NCBI GenBank assembly: GCA_000729835.1
Contig: JFHB01000008.1
Location: 346,679-410,678 of the forward strand
Length of the DNA stretch: 64,000 nt
Origin: Atkinsonella hypoxylon
Lineage: Eukaryota > Ascomycota > Sordariomycetes > Hypocreales > Clavicipitaceae
Direction: 5' to 3'
Positions within the stretch are counted from its first letter, which is position 1; each line of letters begins with the position of its first letter. The notes under the pieces were generated by a model. It worked only from the letters and a program-made list of their open reading frames with translations, was not told the DNA's origin and ran no database searches. The position numbers and the translations under genes are program-made. Shown here piece by piece: positions 11,691-24,471 of the stretch.

Positions 11691-12504
11691 ATGGCAGCTC
11701 TTGGTCGGCTGGTGCCACGCAACTTGGCCGCATGCACTCACTGTATATCAAGAAGGGCTTTTCACTCATACGAGCACCATTTCCCCAATCATTCATCTAC
11801 CGCCGTGGAGAATGCTATTCTTTCTGCAGCCTATCGGCATGTTCCAAAGCAAGGGTTTTCCCATCGATCCTTAACCCAAGGTGCTCGCGACGCAGGCTAC
11901 CTTGATATTAGCCCCAGTGTACTATCAGACGGCGTCTTCAGTTTAATTCGATTCCATCTCGTCAGTCAACGTTCAAGCCTTGCGGGAAAATGTCAGATGA
12001 TGTCCCGGAGCAGTGATAACCACCCATCCGACGGGGGCGCCAACACCACGGTGGCTGATGTCATGTGGCAGAGGCTACTAGCAAACAAGGAGATAATCCA
12101 TCAATGGCAAGAGGTAGGAATTAAGTGACGAGACCACCAACAAGACTGGAAGCTGACGGCATTTTACACAGGCACTGGCCATCATGGCACAGCCGAGATA
12201 TGTTCCCTTCTCTCTCAAGGAACTCGCTCTGCTCGCGGATGAAATATGGCATATTGCTGGCGAAAAGTCAGTTGACTTCTCTTGGTACACGAAACGAGCA
12301 TCTCTGTCGATAATTTACTGCACAAGCGAGCTATTCATGACCACTGATAAATCTCTGGGGTTTGTTGATACGCGTGACTTTTTGACCAGGAGATTGAATG
12401 AAGCGGCAACAGGAGGACGTCTTTTGATCGACATTGGCACGTGGAGCAGCTTTACAATGAATGCTGGCGTCAATGTGCTCAGAAGTAAAGGGGCGAGATT
12501 GTGA
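11691..12504 (+). CDS. coq9: Ubiquinone biosynthesis protein COQ9
   Basis: Two exons, 11691-12113 and 12172-12504, encoding 251 aa. The first 30 residues look like a mitochondrial presequence (basic, no acids: LGRLVPRNLAACTHCISRR). The mature part has the COQ9 pattern: AVENAILSAAYRHVPKQGFS with RSLTQGARDAGY early, and the C-terminal AEKSVDFSWYTKRASLSIIY-like segment followed by TSELFMTTDKS and DTRDFLTRRL. COQ9 is a TetR-fold lipid-binding protein of the mitochondrial matrix that presents precursors to COQ7 within the coenzyme Q complex. The 58-nt intron (12114-12171) has a GTAGGA donor, CTGAC branch site and CAG acceptor. It faces smc6 tail to tail, 261 bp away. Confidence 0.94.
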
Positions 12505-12765
12505 ATTGAGGAAGAGAGAGGCATCCATTGCATGCTGCATCGTGTATATTAACTGACTTCGCATACTACCCTTATTCTGACAATACTACATTTGAACGTC
12601 ATTGACACTGTTAGTAAAGCATTAATGAACCAGATCCAGCAATTGTATGGCCATAGTGCCTCAAATTTTACAAGTAACTCGAAACCAGTTTGACGCGAAT
12701 GAATATGATCAGACAGCGTGAGTGATATCGGCTCATGGGCAGCCTTTGAAAACACACAATCCTTG

Positions 12766-15700
12766 CTATAGGGCTAATTGACGTTGGCGAGGATCCGTTA
12801 GCCTAAAAATTAGGAGTCAGTGTCGGTCACGGAATTCAATTAAGTGCCACAAACGTACCGGATGATTTTCACATCTTTATCGAGCCTAGCCCGCCCTTCT
12901 ATCGCATTAGGGGTGATGAGAATATACTGTCTCGAAACTGATCGACGGGCGGTGTCAACCTGTGTGGACTGATGTTAATAGCAATATTCTCCAAGCGCGG
13001 AGTTGACACGAGTTAGGAGATACTGGAATCTTACAAGCATATTTGTACTGATGGCCCTGTTGACATTATCCATGAAGACGTCGAATTCGTCAAGGCATCT
13101 GATCGGCGAGCCAATTGCTTCCCAGACGGACAGAAGCATGCAAATAGAGGAGAATGACTTCTCGCCACCGGAAAGTGTCTTTGTGTTTCGGCCGGCGGAG
13201 CTTTTCTTCGTCTCGTCCGGTTCAATATGGATATCTACCCTTCTATTGCGATGATCAAGATCGATCTTGCCCCTGAAGCCTCGTTCGCTCAAGAGGTAAT
13301 TAAACTGGATTCTAATACGAGCACTTATTTGCCGCTGGAATTGTCGCCATAAGTTAAGTCGAGCCGCAATTGCGTGCTTCAGAGACTTGACCGTCTCGTT
13401 GACATCCTGAATCTGTCTTATGAAAGAGTCATATTTTAACCTGGCCTCCCCCGCACGCTGATATATCTGTTCTTCAGTTGCTCCCAGTCGGGCCTCGCGA
13501 AGCGCCAATTGCTCACGTATTTTCTCGTATTTTTTCTCTATGCTGCGATAGTCCTCCCCATCAGGGATGTAAACGCGGTCGGGGACTACTGCTTCAGCTT
13601 GTCGAATGAAGTCATTCACTTCCTCCAATTTGGCGTCACGCCTAGTCTGGGCTCGACTAAGTGCGGATCTCTCCAGGTCCACCCTCTCGAAAGCTTGATT
13701 TTTCTTGGCCAGAACGATTCGCCTCAAAGAATCATATTTATGGATTTTGGAGTCCGCTTTGTTGACACGACTTTGAAAATCCCGCGACTCGTCTCTCGCA
13801 GTCTCCAGCTCTTTCTTCGCTTGTTCAGCTTTGGCATTAAGTTCCCGCTTCAACAACTTCATATGGCCATACTGATTCCCCAAATGGGTTTCCGCTTCCC
13901 GTTTCGCGTCGAGCTCAGATCGTAAAGAATCTAGGCGCGCATCAGCACCTTCGAAGCTATCCAAAACTTCATCTATCTTTTCTATATCAGCACGCGTTCT
14001 GCGCAGATCATCTTCGAGACTTGCAATGAGCTTTTTGTGTGCTTCCAACTCGGACCTGGCTTCTTTAAGAGACTGTTCTGCTTGTGTCTCCTCCACAATT
14101 ATATCTCTTAGCTCTAAGCGGACATGTTTTAAGTGATCCTGTTGTAGAGCCAATTGCCCAGCCGCGTCCGATCGCATTCGCGGTCGTGTAGTAAACGGTA
14201 CAATAGGGCTTGTTCCAATTGTGCCAGCTCGATTGGTTATCCGCAGGCCATGGCCACGTTTCCCTTTGCCGTCGTGGAAGCAAATGCAGGCAGCGACATT
14301 ACGGGGCGGACCATTGTCGATCATGATTTTTTCAGCTTCTATTCGGCTCTTTACGAGAATCACTTTCTCGATCTGATTGTTGATGACCAATTGTGACCGG
14401 ACCAAGTCGTCGTCAAACTCCAAAATGCGCAAGACCGTATCATATTCTTCAGCTGGCTCTTGACTGCTAGTTTCAATTCGCCCGCCATAGGCGATATAGA
14501 TGGGAGGAGGTCTTCTCAACCCGGACCGGCGAATGAGGCCCGAAAGGCGGGACTGATCCCTCTTACTCTTCACAACAAACGCATTCAGAGCTTCTCCAAG
14601 ACTTTTCTCCAATATCCCGGACCATTCAGGTTTTAAAAGTCTGATGTGCACACCGAGCGGTCCTATAGGTGCCCTATCGAATCCAGAATCGAGGGCAATA
14701 TCCTTGACCAACTGTCGAATCTCCCGATCAAACCCATCATATACGGAGTCGCTGCGGTTTTCGAGTTCCCTCACTCCCTGCTCGATTTGAAAAACGTCTT
14801 TGCGCTTGCGTTCCTTTGCCTGCTGGTGCTCTTTGGCTAACAGCTCCAACTCCGCCACTTTGGACAGGAAAGTAGATTGCTGTGTTGTGCAATCTGCAAT
14901 TTGACGTTCCAAATCAAGACATCGAGCCTGGGCGCTCGTTTTTTCAGATTCCTTCTCATTTCTGGCAGAACCAGTGGCTTCGTTGAGCTTGCTCAATTCA
15001 TCTTGGATTTTCGCTTCATATGCCTCGATATCGCTCTTCGCTGTTCGAAGCCGCGTGTACGCATCTCTTTCCTCGCGTTGCAAATCGGTCAAGTCTTTCT
15101 TCGCTAAGTTCCATTTGCCCTCCGCGGTCGCGATCGACTCCTCAACTGCTCTAAACTCATCATTTAGACCGTCCCTCGTGTTTTCTGCCTGATTCAACTT
15201 CTCCTGAGCATCGTCTAAGGCGCTGGACATCTCAGTGCATTTGCCTTCCAGCTCACGAATTTGTTGAACACGCGACTCGAGCTCTGCGTTCTCCTTCTCA
15301 AGGGCATGTTCCTGCTCTACGACCTGTGACCAGACCAGTTGGTTACGGTAGTGTCGAGCTCTTTCTCGCAAGCTGCTATTCTTGTTGACCGTTTCCGCAA
15401 GCCTTTGTGCGTCCTCCATTTCTTTTCTGACACTTTCTATCTTTGCCTCTAGCTCCTCCTGCAGAATTAGTGTCTTATCAAGAGTATCTTGTGACATCTT
15501 GTAGTCGTTGTCGAGCTGCTCTAATTGCACTCCGGATACAAAGTATTTGTATTTTTGGGCTGGGGTGGCTGAGTTGAGAAACTGGCGAGCATTATCTTGC
15601 GATAATACCATTAACGGATTGCCCATTTGTAGGGCGTACCATTCAGAAATCTCATCTACTTCTTGTTTTCTGGTTGATATGATGCGACCCTGCTCATTCT

Positions 15701-16448
15701 TTATTTTAAACCCACTGCTGCCGGATTTGGAAAAATGTCGCTCCACAAGAATCGAGTTCCCATAGATATCGGGTTGATAAGCATCGGATCCGGCGTTTTT
15801 GATCTTCACAACCAGACTAGCCTGGTCTCGTCCTTCCTTTACAAACGACTTCAAGCTGCCACCTCTATTTGTGTCACTTGCTTTGCCTCCTAAACATAGT
15901 GTCAAGGCTGTGAGAACAGCACTCTTTCCACTACCATTTTCTCCGACAATGAAGTTAATGAGTGGCCCAAGCTCGACGTGGAGTCTCTCGTGACACATAA
16001 AGTTGTAGCAAGTAATGCTTTCTATAATTCCGCCCTCGGCGGCCACGTTATCGCCAACGTTCACCGGCCGATATCTGAGTTTCTGAGTTGCCTCGAGGTC
16101 ATCTTTATCTGTATTTTGCAGATGCTTGAATCCAGCATCTCTCATTAACTCGTATTGTGTCTGAGGAGGTATATGTGTCTCGTCAGTTCTCTCATCGAGC
16201 TCTTCTTCAGAGCTTGATTCAGCATCATGCGTGACAGATCTGTCGCGAGTGTGGGCTGGCAAGTCATCGGTCGAAAGCCTTGGTCTTTTGTTCTGAAATT
16301 GCTGATTAATTCATGAACTTGGAGTGGTCTCAACGACACTTACTGCTCGGGCTTCCGCGACAGAGGGCGGACTTTCTTCTCGTTCAAGTGAAACATCCTC
16401 TTGATCTTCTGGGTCTGCAACTATCCTCGTACGCTTAAATGGCGCCAT
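12766..16448 (-). CDS. smc6: SMC6, SMC5/6 complex ATPase
   Basis: Four exons: 16344-16448, 13035-16292, 12859-12959 and 12766-12802, 1166 aa. The Walker A motif GENGSGKS is at about 152-159, followed by long coiled coils, a hinge around 570-750, the ABC signature LSGGEKSF at about 1075 and Walker B CLDEFDVFMD at about 1100. The end IIRLTDPRQRQLAL is typical of SMC6. Exon 1 supplies MAPFKRTR and an acidic stretch; splicing to NKRPRLSTDDL is in phase. The last two exons are short and are needed to complete the ATPase head: reading through the 75-nt intron 2 would stop after ALGEYCY. SMC6 pairs with SMC5 and the Nse proteins in homologous-recombination repair and replication-fork stability. It is divergent from the SGT1 homologue. 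Confidence 0.96.
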
Positions 16449-17366
16449 TACACTAGAGAAGGGTTCTTGCAGGCCTGATGACTTTCTTCACATATTTGCT
16501 GGGTACTTGCAATTCCAGTGCTTTCCTCGCCTGGTGTAAGCATATGCTAGGCTTTTAGTGAAAATAGCTGTGCGCTTTGATTATCAGCTTGGTACGAGAC
16601 GCGTCAAAACGCGGGCCATGCTGAAATGGAGTCCCCACACACAGTTGACCATTATGCTGCTGTAGGGGTCTAGGAAGTAGCTGCGGAGTATGCACCAACG
16701 CGGGGTCAATTTAATCCGACTTTCAACACTAACCTTGCCGACGGCCGCGAGGTTCGGATTAAATTGACCAGCCCTTGGCACCTACCAGGTACCTACCTAA
16801 CACCGTGCACCAACCTGGATCTTGGTGACGTACTTCGTAACTACATACCTAGGTAGTCTATTATTAATTGCAAGAGAGCTAAATATTGTCTAGGTATCTA
16901 TGGATGCGATTGTCTTTTTTAGTTCAGACCAGTTGACCTTAGAACCTGTGGCGGAGCCATGATTAGGTCGCGGTTTAAAAGGTCACTGGCAGTATCCGGG
17001 GTGGCGCGCTATAGTAGGTACCTTAGGTACCTAGGTACCCAGCCTGTAGAGAAGTGCCCACTCTAGCCTTTCACAATCTTCGCCTCCAACTCGCTGTAAC
17101 GTTATAGTAGAGTAATGACATACGTACGTATTGTCCAAACGCTCAGCTCATACTAGCATAATGCGCCCTTGTTTATATAAGGTTGCGGGCTAGGGATTTT
17201 GATGCAACCAGCCAACGACACTGAATATAACGCCTCGCCTCGCCTCGCCGTGGCCAGAGTATTTACCAGAATCAAAAGTCGAGGGAAGTCCCGATCTTCA
17301 CGCAAGCTCGGTTTGCATTCCGGTCAGGCCTATTGCGGCGTCGCTGTAGGGTATTTCGCGTAGAAT
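16449..17366. promoter_or_regulatory. Divergent smc6/SGT1-homologue spacer with repeats
   Basis: This 918-bp spacer between two start codons must contain both promoters. It holds a 90-bp inverted repeat (16692-16781), TACCTAGG-type words at 16786-16860 and 17016-17041, and three tandem CGCCT units at about 17231-17249. No other site is recognised. Confidence 0.5.
16692..16781. repeat. Short inverted repeat (28-bp arms, perfect 16-bp core)
   Basis: GGTCAATTTAATCCGA (16704-16719) is the exact reverse complement of 16754-16769. The arms extend with mismatches to 16692 and 16781, around a 34-bp loop. A single arm-like copy, TCGGATTAAATTGACA plus CCTGCGTTGG, occurs at 11125-11150 before coq9. The recurrence argues for the terminal sequence of a small element rather than a chance hairpin. 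Confidence 0.7.
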
Positions 17367-19290
17367 ATGGAGCACGAAAGGGTTTCTCAGTCCGAACTTG
17401 GACTTGGACGGGGCAACGTGGCAGAGAACTGTGTTGAGTACTATCTATTTATACTTGATCAAGAGTTAGATAGAGCGAGGCACATACAGTCACTCAACGC
17501 ACTCCAAAAAGCTGCGAATCAACTCTGTCAAAGTCTGACCAAGTCCTACATCTGGCACAAAGATGAGTTCTCCATTGACCTCAGGACAAGTCATGGTACG
17601 CCCGCATTGAAAGGAGATTTTCCACCTCCTCTGCATGAGCCAAAGGCTAATAAGTTTCGTTTCTTCTGCAATAGGCCTCATGTTCCTCTATGGATCAACG
17701 ACTTACGGAGATGCCATTGAAGATGAGTGGCTAATCGTCTATATGCTGCGGGAGTTAACCAAATCCTTCCCTAACCTATGGACCCGTGTAGCAGACACCG
17801 ATGGTGAATTCCTGCTCATAGAAGCAGCAAACACGTTACCGAACTGGATTCATCCTGAAATAGACAAAAATAGAGTGTGGCTCCATGATTCAAAGCTGTA
17901 CATCATTCCAACACCGGTGCGAGGCGAAGACGATATTGATGATAGCTCAAGGAAGATCGATCTGCGTGACGCGGTTGATTTTCTCAGACACACACCCAAT
18001 GCCTTAGTTCATTCCCCGGAAGTGGAAACTGAAGCATTTTATCGAATTCAGAACTACCCGGACTATGTGGAGTCTTCTATACACTATTCCCTAGTTACAA
18101 TTCCGAGAAAACTCGCATATGTTCTGCAAGTGTTACCCAGGTCCATCTCGATGGCGGTTGAGATGTTCTATCTCCGAGACGCGATCGCCATGCAACCCAT
18201 TATTTCGGATTCTTGTCCACTTATATTTCCTCCCGATGACTTGGTTACGACTAGTGTTCGGTTCAGTAAGGTGCTTTATGCTCAACTTATATCGCAGCGA
18301 CTTGAGCAACCCCCTAGATGGCGGCATTTATTCCCACAGGTTTCACACAGCAACATTCGTTCTGAGAAGACTCATTCTTCAAGGCTTGAGACGGGTATGA
18401 AAATTACAATTGGATACGAAATGCTTGCGAGAGTAGCGAACAAGAGCAAGTCTCGTATCGCTCGTGAGCTCGATACCTTGCTTCAGGACCTTAAGGAAAA
18501 TGCGACCCACCCGTTGCCTACAGATGATGATATGAAGGCTTGGCCCAATTACAGACGCAATGATAACGATTGTTGGTTAGATATAGAATTTTCGGACTTG
18601 GAACGAGAGCTTGAAGGGCGGCATTCCAGGCAATTTGACAAGCATCAATCTGGCCCCGGCAAGTCCCATTACCAAGTTGATTTGAGAAAAATTGTATCTC
18701 GTTTCGAATCATTTCTCAATGACGAGAATGCAGGCGTGGATGGTATCAACTTCGACGCGCTGGATGTCGACGACGATAATGACGGTGATGGCGATGAAAA
18801 TGCAGACATTTCTGAGGAACACCACTTGTCTGAAGAGGAGACTGTCACGATGGATGAAGAAGCCTTTGCGCAGATCATGAGAGATGTCATGGGTCTTCGG
18901 CACGATGATGCAGAGACTACGACGGATCATGGGGCGGAAGGTTCGGACAACCAGACCCTTTCGGGATTAGAAGAGAAACCGATTGAATCGGATGAGGTGC
19001 AAAACCTTGCGGCTCAGTTTGAAGCCGAGTTGGAACAACATGGAGCTCTGGGTCTAAAACCTAGTTTCAATGCGCACAGTAAACGCCTCGGTCAGTTGCG
19101 AACCGAAAATGGACAAAATCAGTCAGAAACAAGATCTCAACATGATTTTGACAACGAAACGGTAAATATAGACTATAACCTCGCTAAAAACATCCTAGAA
19201 AGCTTCAAAAGCCAAGCAGGAATGGCCGGGCCAACAAGTAATATTTTAGGCATGATGGGACTCACTCTACCCCGAGATGAAGAGGATTGA
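17367..19290 (+). CDS. SGT1/ecdysoneless family protein
   Basis: Two exons, 17367-17595 and 17675-19290 (79-nt intron, donor GTACGC, acceptor AATAG), 614 aa. Splicing joins TSH to GLMFLYGSTTYGDAIEDEWL, the characteristic start of the ECD domain; LLIEAANTLPNWI and PEIDKNRVWLH follow. The C-terminal third is acidic (around 370-400) with short helical segments. The family includes human ecdysoneless (ECD/hSGT1) and fungal SGT1-like regulators; members were reported to complement yeast gcr2 defects, and ECD is linked to splicing (PRPF8) and cell-cycle control. It is unrelated to the HSP90 co-chaperone SGT1. The stop lies 36 bp from the next convergent reading frame. Confidence 0.92.
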
Positions 19291-19326
19291 CGACAAATGA
19301 GAATATATTGTTCACTTTATTGCTTC

Positions 19327-20906
19327 TCATTCGTTTAACATAGATATGTTTATGAACAAGCTCATCATTTTCTTGTCCGAACCTATACATGGGCAGATGC
19401 GTCCCTCAGTTGAGGCTAGGCCGATCTTCTTTGCTTCGCTGGCGGAAATTGGAGGTTGAGAAACGGACCGCCGAGATTTGTTCCAGAAATCGATGCTGTC
19501 AAGTTTTGTCAACGCTTGAATCAGCCTTTTCCGTGCCGCCAACTCTGAGTCGTCACTGTCAAGTTCCTCACGACAATACTCTGTAACTATTGTGACCAGT
19601 GCATGATAAGATTCAGACAAGAGTTGGCCCATCAAGGTTCGAGAAAAGTTTATCTCTAGATCTGCTAATGAATTTGAGGATTTAGGCTGACGAACGAGCT
19701 TTTTCCAAATGTCTGCGTTGCTATTCGACTCAGTACTGAAATGAACATCGCCAACTACGCAGTCTTGTAAGCCAACAATCTTGAGGGCGATCCCTAAGGT
19801 CTCCTTATTCGAACATTCAGGTTTCATAATGTTGTCAGCGTTTTGTTTTCCTCATCGTCATCTCGGCACGGTACGTCAGCTTTGTCTCCTGCTTGAGACG
19901 GTGATCTCATATGTCGACTTCTCAGCGGAATGCGAGTGTTTTGTGTACCTTTTCTCGATAATCCCGCTTTCCCGCATGCTCGTGAACATTGAACGACGCA
20001 ATGAGAGTATTGAATTCTTGGCCTGCATTTGATATAGCGAATTGGAGTATCATCACCTCGTCAAGCACATGCTTGAAACGATCAACATTGCGACTGATTC
20101 TCTCGTATTGACCTATGATGCTACGATCCTCAGCATCTCAGAACTGACTCGAGTAGTGAGAGGAATGATTCGGACTAAGCAAGTATGCCTCATTGAGACG
20201 ACAATCAGGTTTAAGTGTGGCTGATGCCGTACTGAAGGGCTGCAAAGTATCTATATGTAGATATGTCGTGTATCAGCATTCCCATCTGAAAGTTGACGAA
20301 TTTCCGTTGCTGCTCCAATTACCTTCCGGTGAGAGAAGACAACGCTCCCATGAATGCCGTCTCTCGATATACACGCGACTTCGTTGAGGGCAGTCAGGCG
20401 TCCTTGTCTAATGAAAGCTGGTAAAAGGTTTCTGAAAATCTCCTAGCCCGCTGTTGCAAGGCCTTGTTCTCTTTCTGTTTTGAGATTGCCGCCTAAACCT
20501 CCAAGTTTTCATGGTGATTTATGCACTGGCTAATGACCTGACAGCCACTGCAAAAAGGTAGCTTCAGCCTTGATGGAGAAGAAGTCCGAACGAATAAGCC
20601 GCCCCGAAGAAGAGGTTTTTATCAATATGAAGACTCTCCGTCATCGTAGTTTGCGATGAAATGGACTTGCAACTTGTTGGTCAGAGCTGGCCGCTCCAAG
20701 TCCTTCCACATTGAGACAGCGTTCGTCTTCCAGGGCCAATGTTCCCAATATTACGCTCAAACCAGACGATGCAGTGCATCACAATTTCCAGTGGCTCGCA
20801 TATGAACAAGATTCGAGGAGTGGCTCCCCTGATTATACAGTTGTGAGATGGTGGGCGGTCTGGCATGTGAGCCGTAAAGTTCCGATACTAGGCTTGAATC
20901 CCCCAT
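19327..20906 (-). CDS. Unrecognised multi-exon gene or decaying pseudogene
   Basis: I do not recognise this gene. Coding-like pieces on the minus strand are: an ATG-initiated frame 20906-20763 (MGDSSLVSELYGSHARPP...); fragments around 20700-20620 (DLERPALTNKLQVHFIANYD), 20490-20410 (KENKALQQRARRFSETFYQL) and 20390-20320; a stronger piece at about 20110-19950 (RFKHVLDEVMILQFAISNAG); and the longest frame, 19827-19327 (166 codons, with NFSRTLMGQLLSESYHALVT). A phase-correct intron from AAG|GTACAC (about 19950) to AATAAG|GAG could join the last two. The upstream pieces do not join cleanly: there is a one-base shift near 20400, and two introns would have to be only about 36 nt. It is either an intron-rich orphan or a broken copy. 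Exon boundaries here are tentative. Confidence 0.4.
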
Positions 20907-22437
20907 AGAATAGTGAGGTCGGGTGGAAAGGAGCTAGGAGAAGATGTGTGACACTCTCCAATGAGATCCTCAAATCACTGCTACCATGAGATATCCCAGA
21001 GAAGGATTGTTAGGGAACTTTGTTGGATTGCATTGACAGGTTGAACGACAGAAATGATTATGAATGGACATGAATGGATATGACGGTAAGTGTCGTTGGT
21101 AGCCCATATTCTAACGCGTATCCGTCGCTCGAATAATCCCAACTGCCACACGATTACGCCTAATTGTGGTCAGAACCGCTCATGACTAGAGACGCAGAGG
21201 GGAGATTGACAAAGGCCTGCTTGAACATGTTTTGCACTAAACCAGCCCTGTGTCCAACCCGCTTGTAGTTTGCTAGACAGAAGTTACAATCGCAACTTGC
21301 CCGAATTGTCGAGCGAGAAAAGATGAGCTGAGGCTCAGCAGACGGTGGCGGGAGATGACGAGTAACGATGACCAAGGCTAGCTAGTTAGAGGAATGTAAA
21401 TGTTTGAACGAACTGAGGTCGGTAAATGCGTATTGACATGACCTCAGGCTTGACCCCAGTGTGGGATGCTGAGGTTGTCTATGTGATTCAAGAAGATGAG
21501 ACATTAACAGGCTACCAGAGACGCAGCCTGCTGATGCCCGTCATACTGCAAGCTTCAGGATCCTGTGCCATAAAGTTGGTGTATGTCAATTTTTTGAAGC
21601 TCTTGAGCATTGTTCGATGTCGGCTCGTGCGGTGTTCGCCTCAACAAGCCCAGGAACGAGGGCTTGTAATATCTGATTGCAATTTAAGGCGAGCTATCTT
21701 TGGCTTTGACCCAGTGGACTTCTATTTTATTTTGCTTTTTCGACACGGTCTTGCAGCATGGCGCATCTTAGGTGCCGTAATGGTTCAGTCAGCTCCACGT
21801 CCGCTGCATTACAGAGTTCCAGGTTAAGCAATACATTCTGCCCCCTCCAAACACGGAGATAATGGTATGCTGTCAGAGGATATCCCATATTTTGTAGAGC
21901 CGGTAGAGCCTAGGCGCGGCAATGTCTTCAATGTTGTGACAAGGATCCAGCCATCGTTGTACTAGTCAAACATGGCTGAGTCTGGTCCGACTACGGAGTT
22001 TACAAATGGTGTAAGCGGTACCTAGTCCTTCTTCTGTAGGTTAATGATCCTTGAGGGACGTGGTCTTACATGATATATGTGTCATTCGTCAAGAAATGGC
22101 TGCATTAAGCGAGAGATCGGCTATTAGGTTCCGCTGTCCGCACTTGGAATTGTGACAGACCACACAGCCGCAGAATCATCGTCATCAAAGACTGACTTTA
22201 TGTACGTGGCTTCATAAAGTTACCCAGATATATTGTGGCAGAGCGCCTCACGGTACCTTGTTTTGATCAGATAGACCCAAAATGGACGATTAGAGGTATG
22301 CTGCACGTAACCCGCGTGCCCGTTCGCCCAGACACTTAGTTCGAATTTTCTGTCACTAGCCTATCCTCAGACAATCTGGCCGACTTGGCAATTCAAGGCG
22401 TAGTTTTCATGCAGGGCCTTAAAATTTAAATATTTCA
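20907..22437. other. Spacer without recognisable gene
   Basis: About 1.5 kb upstream of the unrecognised gene and downstream of tan1. The largest open frame (plus strand, 21426-21827, 133 codons) has no family motif, no splice-linked partner and no clear coding signature. I see nothing I can support. Confidence 0.45.
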
Positions 22438-23788
22438 TTACTTGTGTGCGGAGGTTGGAACAGCTAGGTCATACAGGGCGTTTAAATTGTACCGCTTCAA
22501 GGAGGCCCATGTCTTTCCATCAACAACGGAAATTCCGCAGAACAGCTTTTCTCATCAGTTGCTAACATTCCAGCAAGTCCACAAATGGCAAGATACGAAT
22601 ACTTACCTGGAAAATCTCGACCAGAATCACCTTGTCTGGACTGCTTAGATTGACCTTATGCTTGCTGTCTATTAGATCTGCAATCCTGTTGATGACCTTG
22701 TCTGATTTAAATGTCGTATGATTACGAATATTGTGGCGGATAGCATACTAGGTGGAATTAGAAAAAAAACCAGATGAGCGTCTGTGGCAGGTAGAACTTA
22801 CTGTGTGTGCTGGAATAGATTCACCACTATTGAGAGTTTCGGGGTCTTGCTGTAAATGATCCGCTTGTTCGCTCTTGAGGTCAAACGTCCGCGCGAGCAC
22901 AGCGCGGGCTACCTTAGTTATGCCCTTTTCTGTTGCTTTCTCTGTATCGAATACTGGTGTCAATCTGTTGATGTATTTGCATTTTCTGTTTCTGGGATCT
23001 GAACATGCTTGAGCATCCTCACACATCTTCTGTACAAGCGCGCCTGATTCAACTGGAGCCATTGTCTTCATGAAGAACAGACATTCGATGCCGGTGGATA
23101 CAGGTGTGAATACCTGTCTGGATCGTGGCCTTTCTCGTGACTTCATGCCATTGAGTTCTGCCTCAATGGATGCCTCGATGTCATCGTCCACTTCTCCGCC
23201 GTTGTCGTCCACCTGAGTTGTTGCTATTTCGATACCGTACATTGATTTGCCGTACTTCATGGGAAGAAGTGGGAAGTCAGCCACACGTACAGCAAGAGTC
23301 CAAATTCTGTTGCAGGTCTATTCTAGCCTTGATGTGCGACGTTGATTCATCTAGGGTGAAAGCAAACGACTAGGGCGCAGCTGAAATGCCTCGGGATAGA
23401 GAACCAAGGAAGGGAATGACAATCACAGTGACTTGAATCCATGTTTGAATTTCTCTGATTTTCTTACCTCATTACACAGTGTCCTAAACTCCCGAATGGC
23501 CTTGTCTCTCATGCCTCTCGCGAACGTGACCCAGATGCCCTGGTCACCAACATGGAACGTGGTTCCAAGTTCCACCTTCTCATCCATTTTGACCTTGTGG
23601 TGCGGAGTCTTCCATCGTCCGGCACTACCTCTCTATATCATCATATCATTTGCTTTGTTAGCAAGATTTGACATTGCTCGCGAGTTGAATGTGGACGTTT
23701 GCCTGATGCCTACTTTACTTTTTTTAAAGGCTGGACCGCCATTTGAGTTGGATGGATCACCCTTCCGTTTTTGCGAAGCATCAGCCAT
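22438..23788 (-). CDS. tan1: tRNA acetylation factor TAN1 (THUMP domain)
   Basis: Five exons: 23714-23788, 23468-23632, 22802-23254, 22607-22747 and 22438-22545, 313 aa. The N-terminus is lysine-rich (QKRKGDPSNSNGGPAFKKSK) and is followed by QGIWVTFARGMRDKAIREF, the usual fungal Tan1 opening. The THUMP region contains CKYINRLTPVFDTEKATEKG and VARAVLARTFDL; the end has KVILVEIFQ and CGISVV...LKRYNLNALY. Tan1 is the RNA-binding partner of the acetyltransferase Kre33/NAT10 for ac4C at position 12 of tRNA-Ser and tRNA-Leu. Introns are 81, 213, 54 and 61 nt with phases 0 throughout, and most show CTAAC/CTGAC branch sites. The start ATG was chosen because MADASQKRKG begins a compact exon matching the family's basic N-terminus. 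Confidence 0.93.
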
Positions 23789-24471
23789 ATTGCAGGGAAA
23801 AAATTGACTCTGCTCAATTTCTCTGCACAGAATTCCAATTTGCTGATGTGCAGATTTTTCTACGAGATGAGTCCGACTGGAACAAGTCAAGCTTCGACGT
23901 ATAATGCGCGACCATATAGTTTAAGTTCTCTTGTTCTTCCTTAGTAATGGGTATAAGGTTCTTTTTGGGGGGGAGGTGGTTTGGGGAAGGCGGTGTCAAG
24001 AATAATCTACCCTATAGTTTTGTTACGTCCTGGCCTCTGTCGCCGACGACTCGAAACCGTCCTTACACGATAGAATTCTACCCCCTTATTCCCGTACTCG
24101 GTCTTGAACACTAATATCTTCGCCATCGACAACATCGCATATATCGCACATTTATCAACTATAGCCGGACGAATTGATAAGAAGCATCCGATCAAGAATC
24201 ATTGTCTTTCGTTTTCATCTATGCTAGATTGTTCATAGGACTATATCTTAATCGTGTTTCGCAACTAAGAAATCGACCCTTATAGCTTACAATCTGTGGT
24301 CAATGAATTTAGCGATACTAATACGCCATGCGCTATACCTCGTTATCATAAAAAATGTATATACGCATATAAACATATCAAAATAGTTACAACAGGATGG
24401 ACAGATATCCAGAAATACCATCACTATTGCATGAGGCTATTGTGCCGATGACAAGCGAAATGTGCCGGCGA
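23789..24471. other. Spacer between tan1 start and pdc stop
   Basis: The 683 bp should include the tan1 promoter and pdc 3' UTR. A G-run occurs at about 23966-23973. AT content rises toward the pdc end. No gene or repeat is supported. Confidence 0.45.

Noticed and set aside
21426..21827. 133-codon plus-strand frame in the spacer upstream of the unrecognised gene
   Set aside because: It starts with ATG, but no family motif, no splice partner and a mixed composition; random frames of this size occur elsewhere in the spacers.
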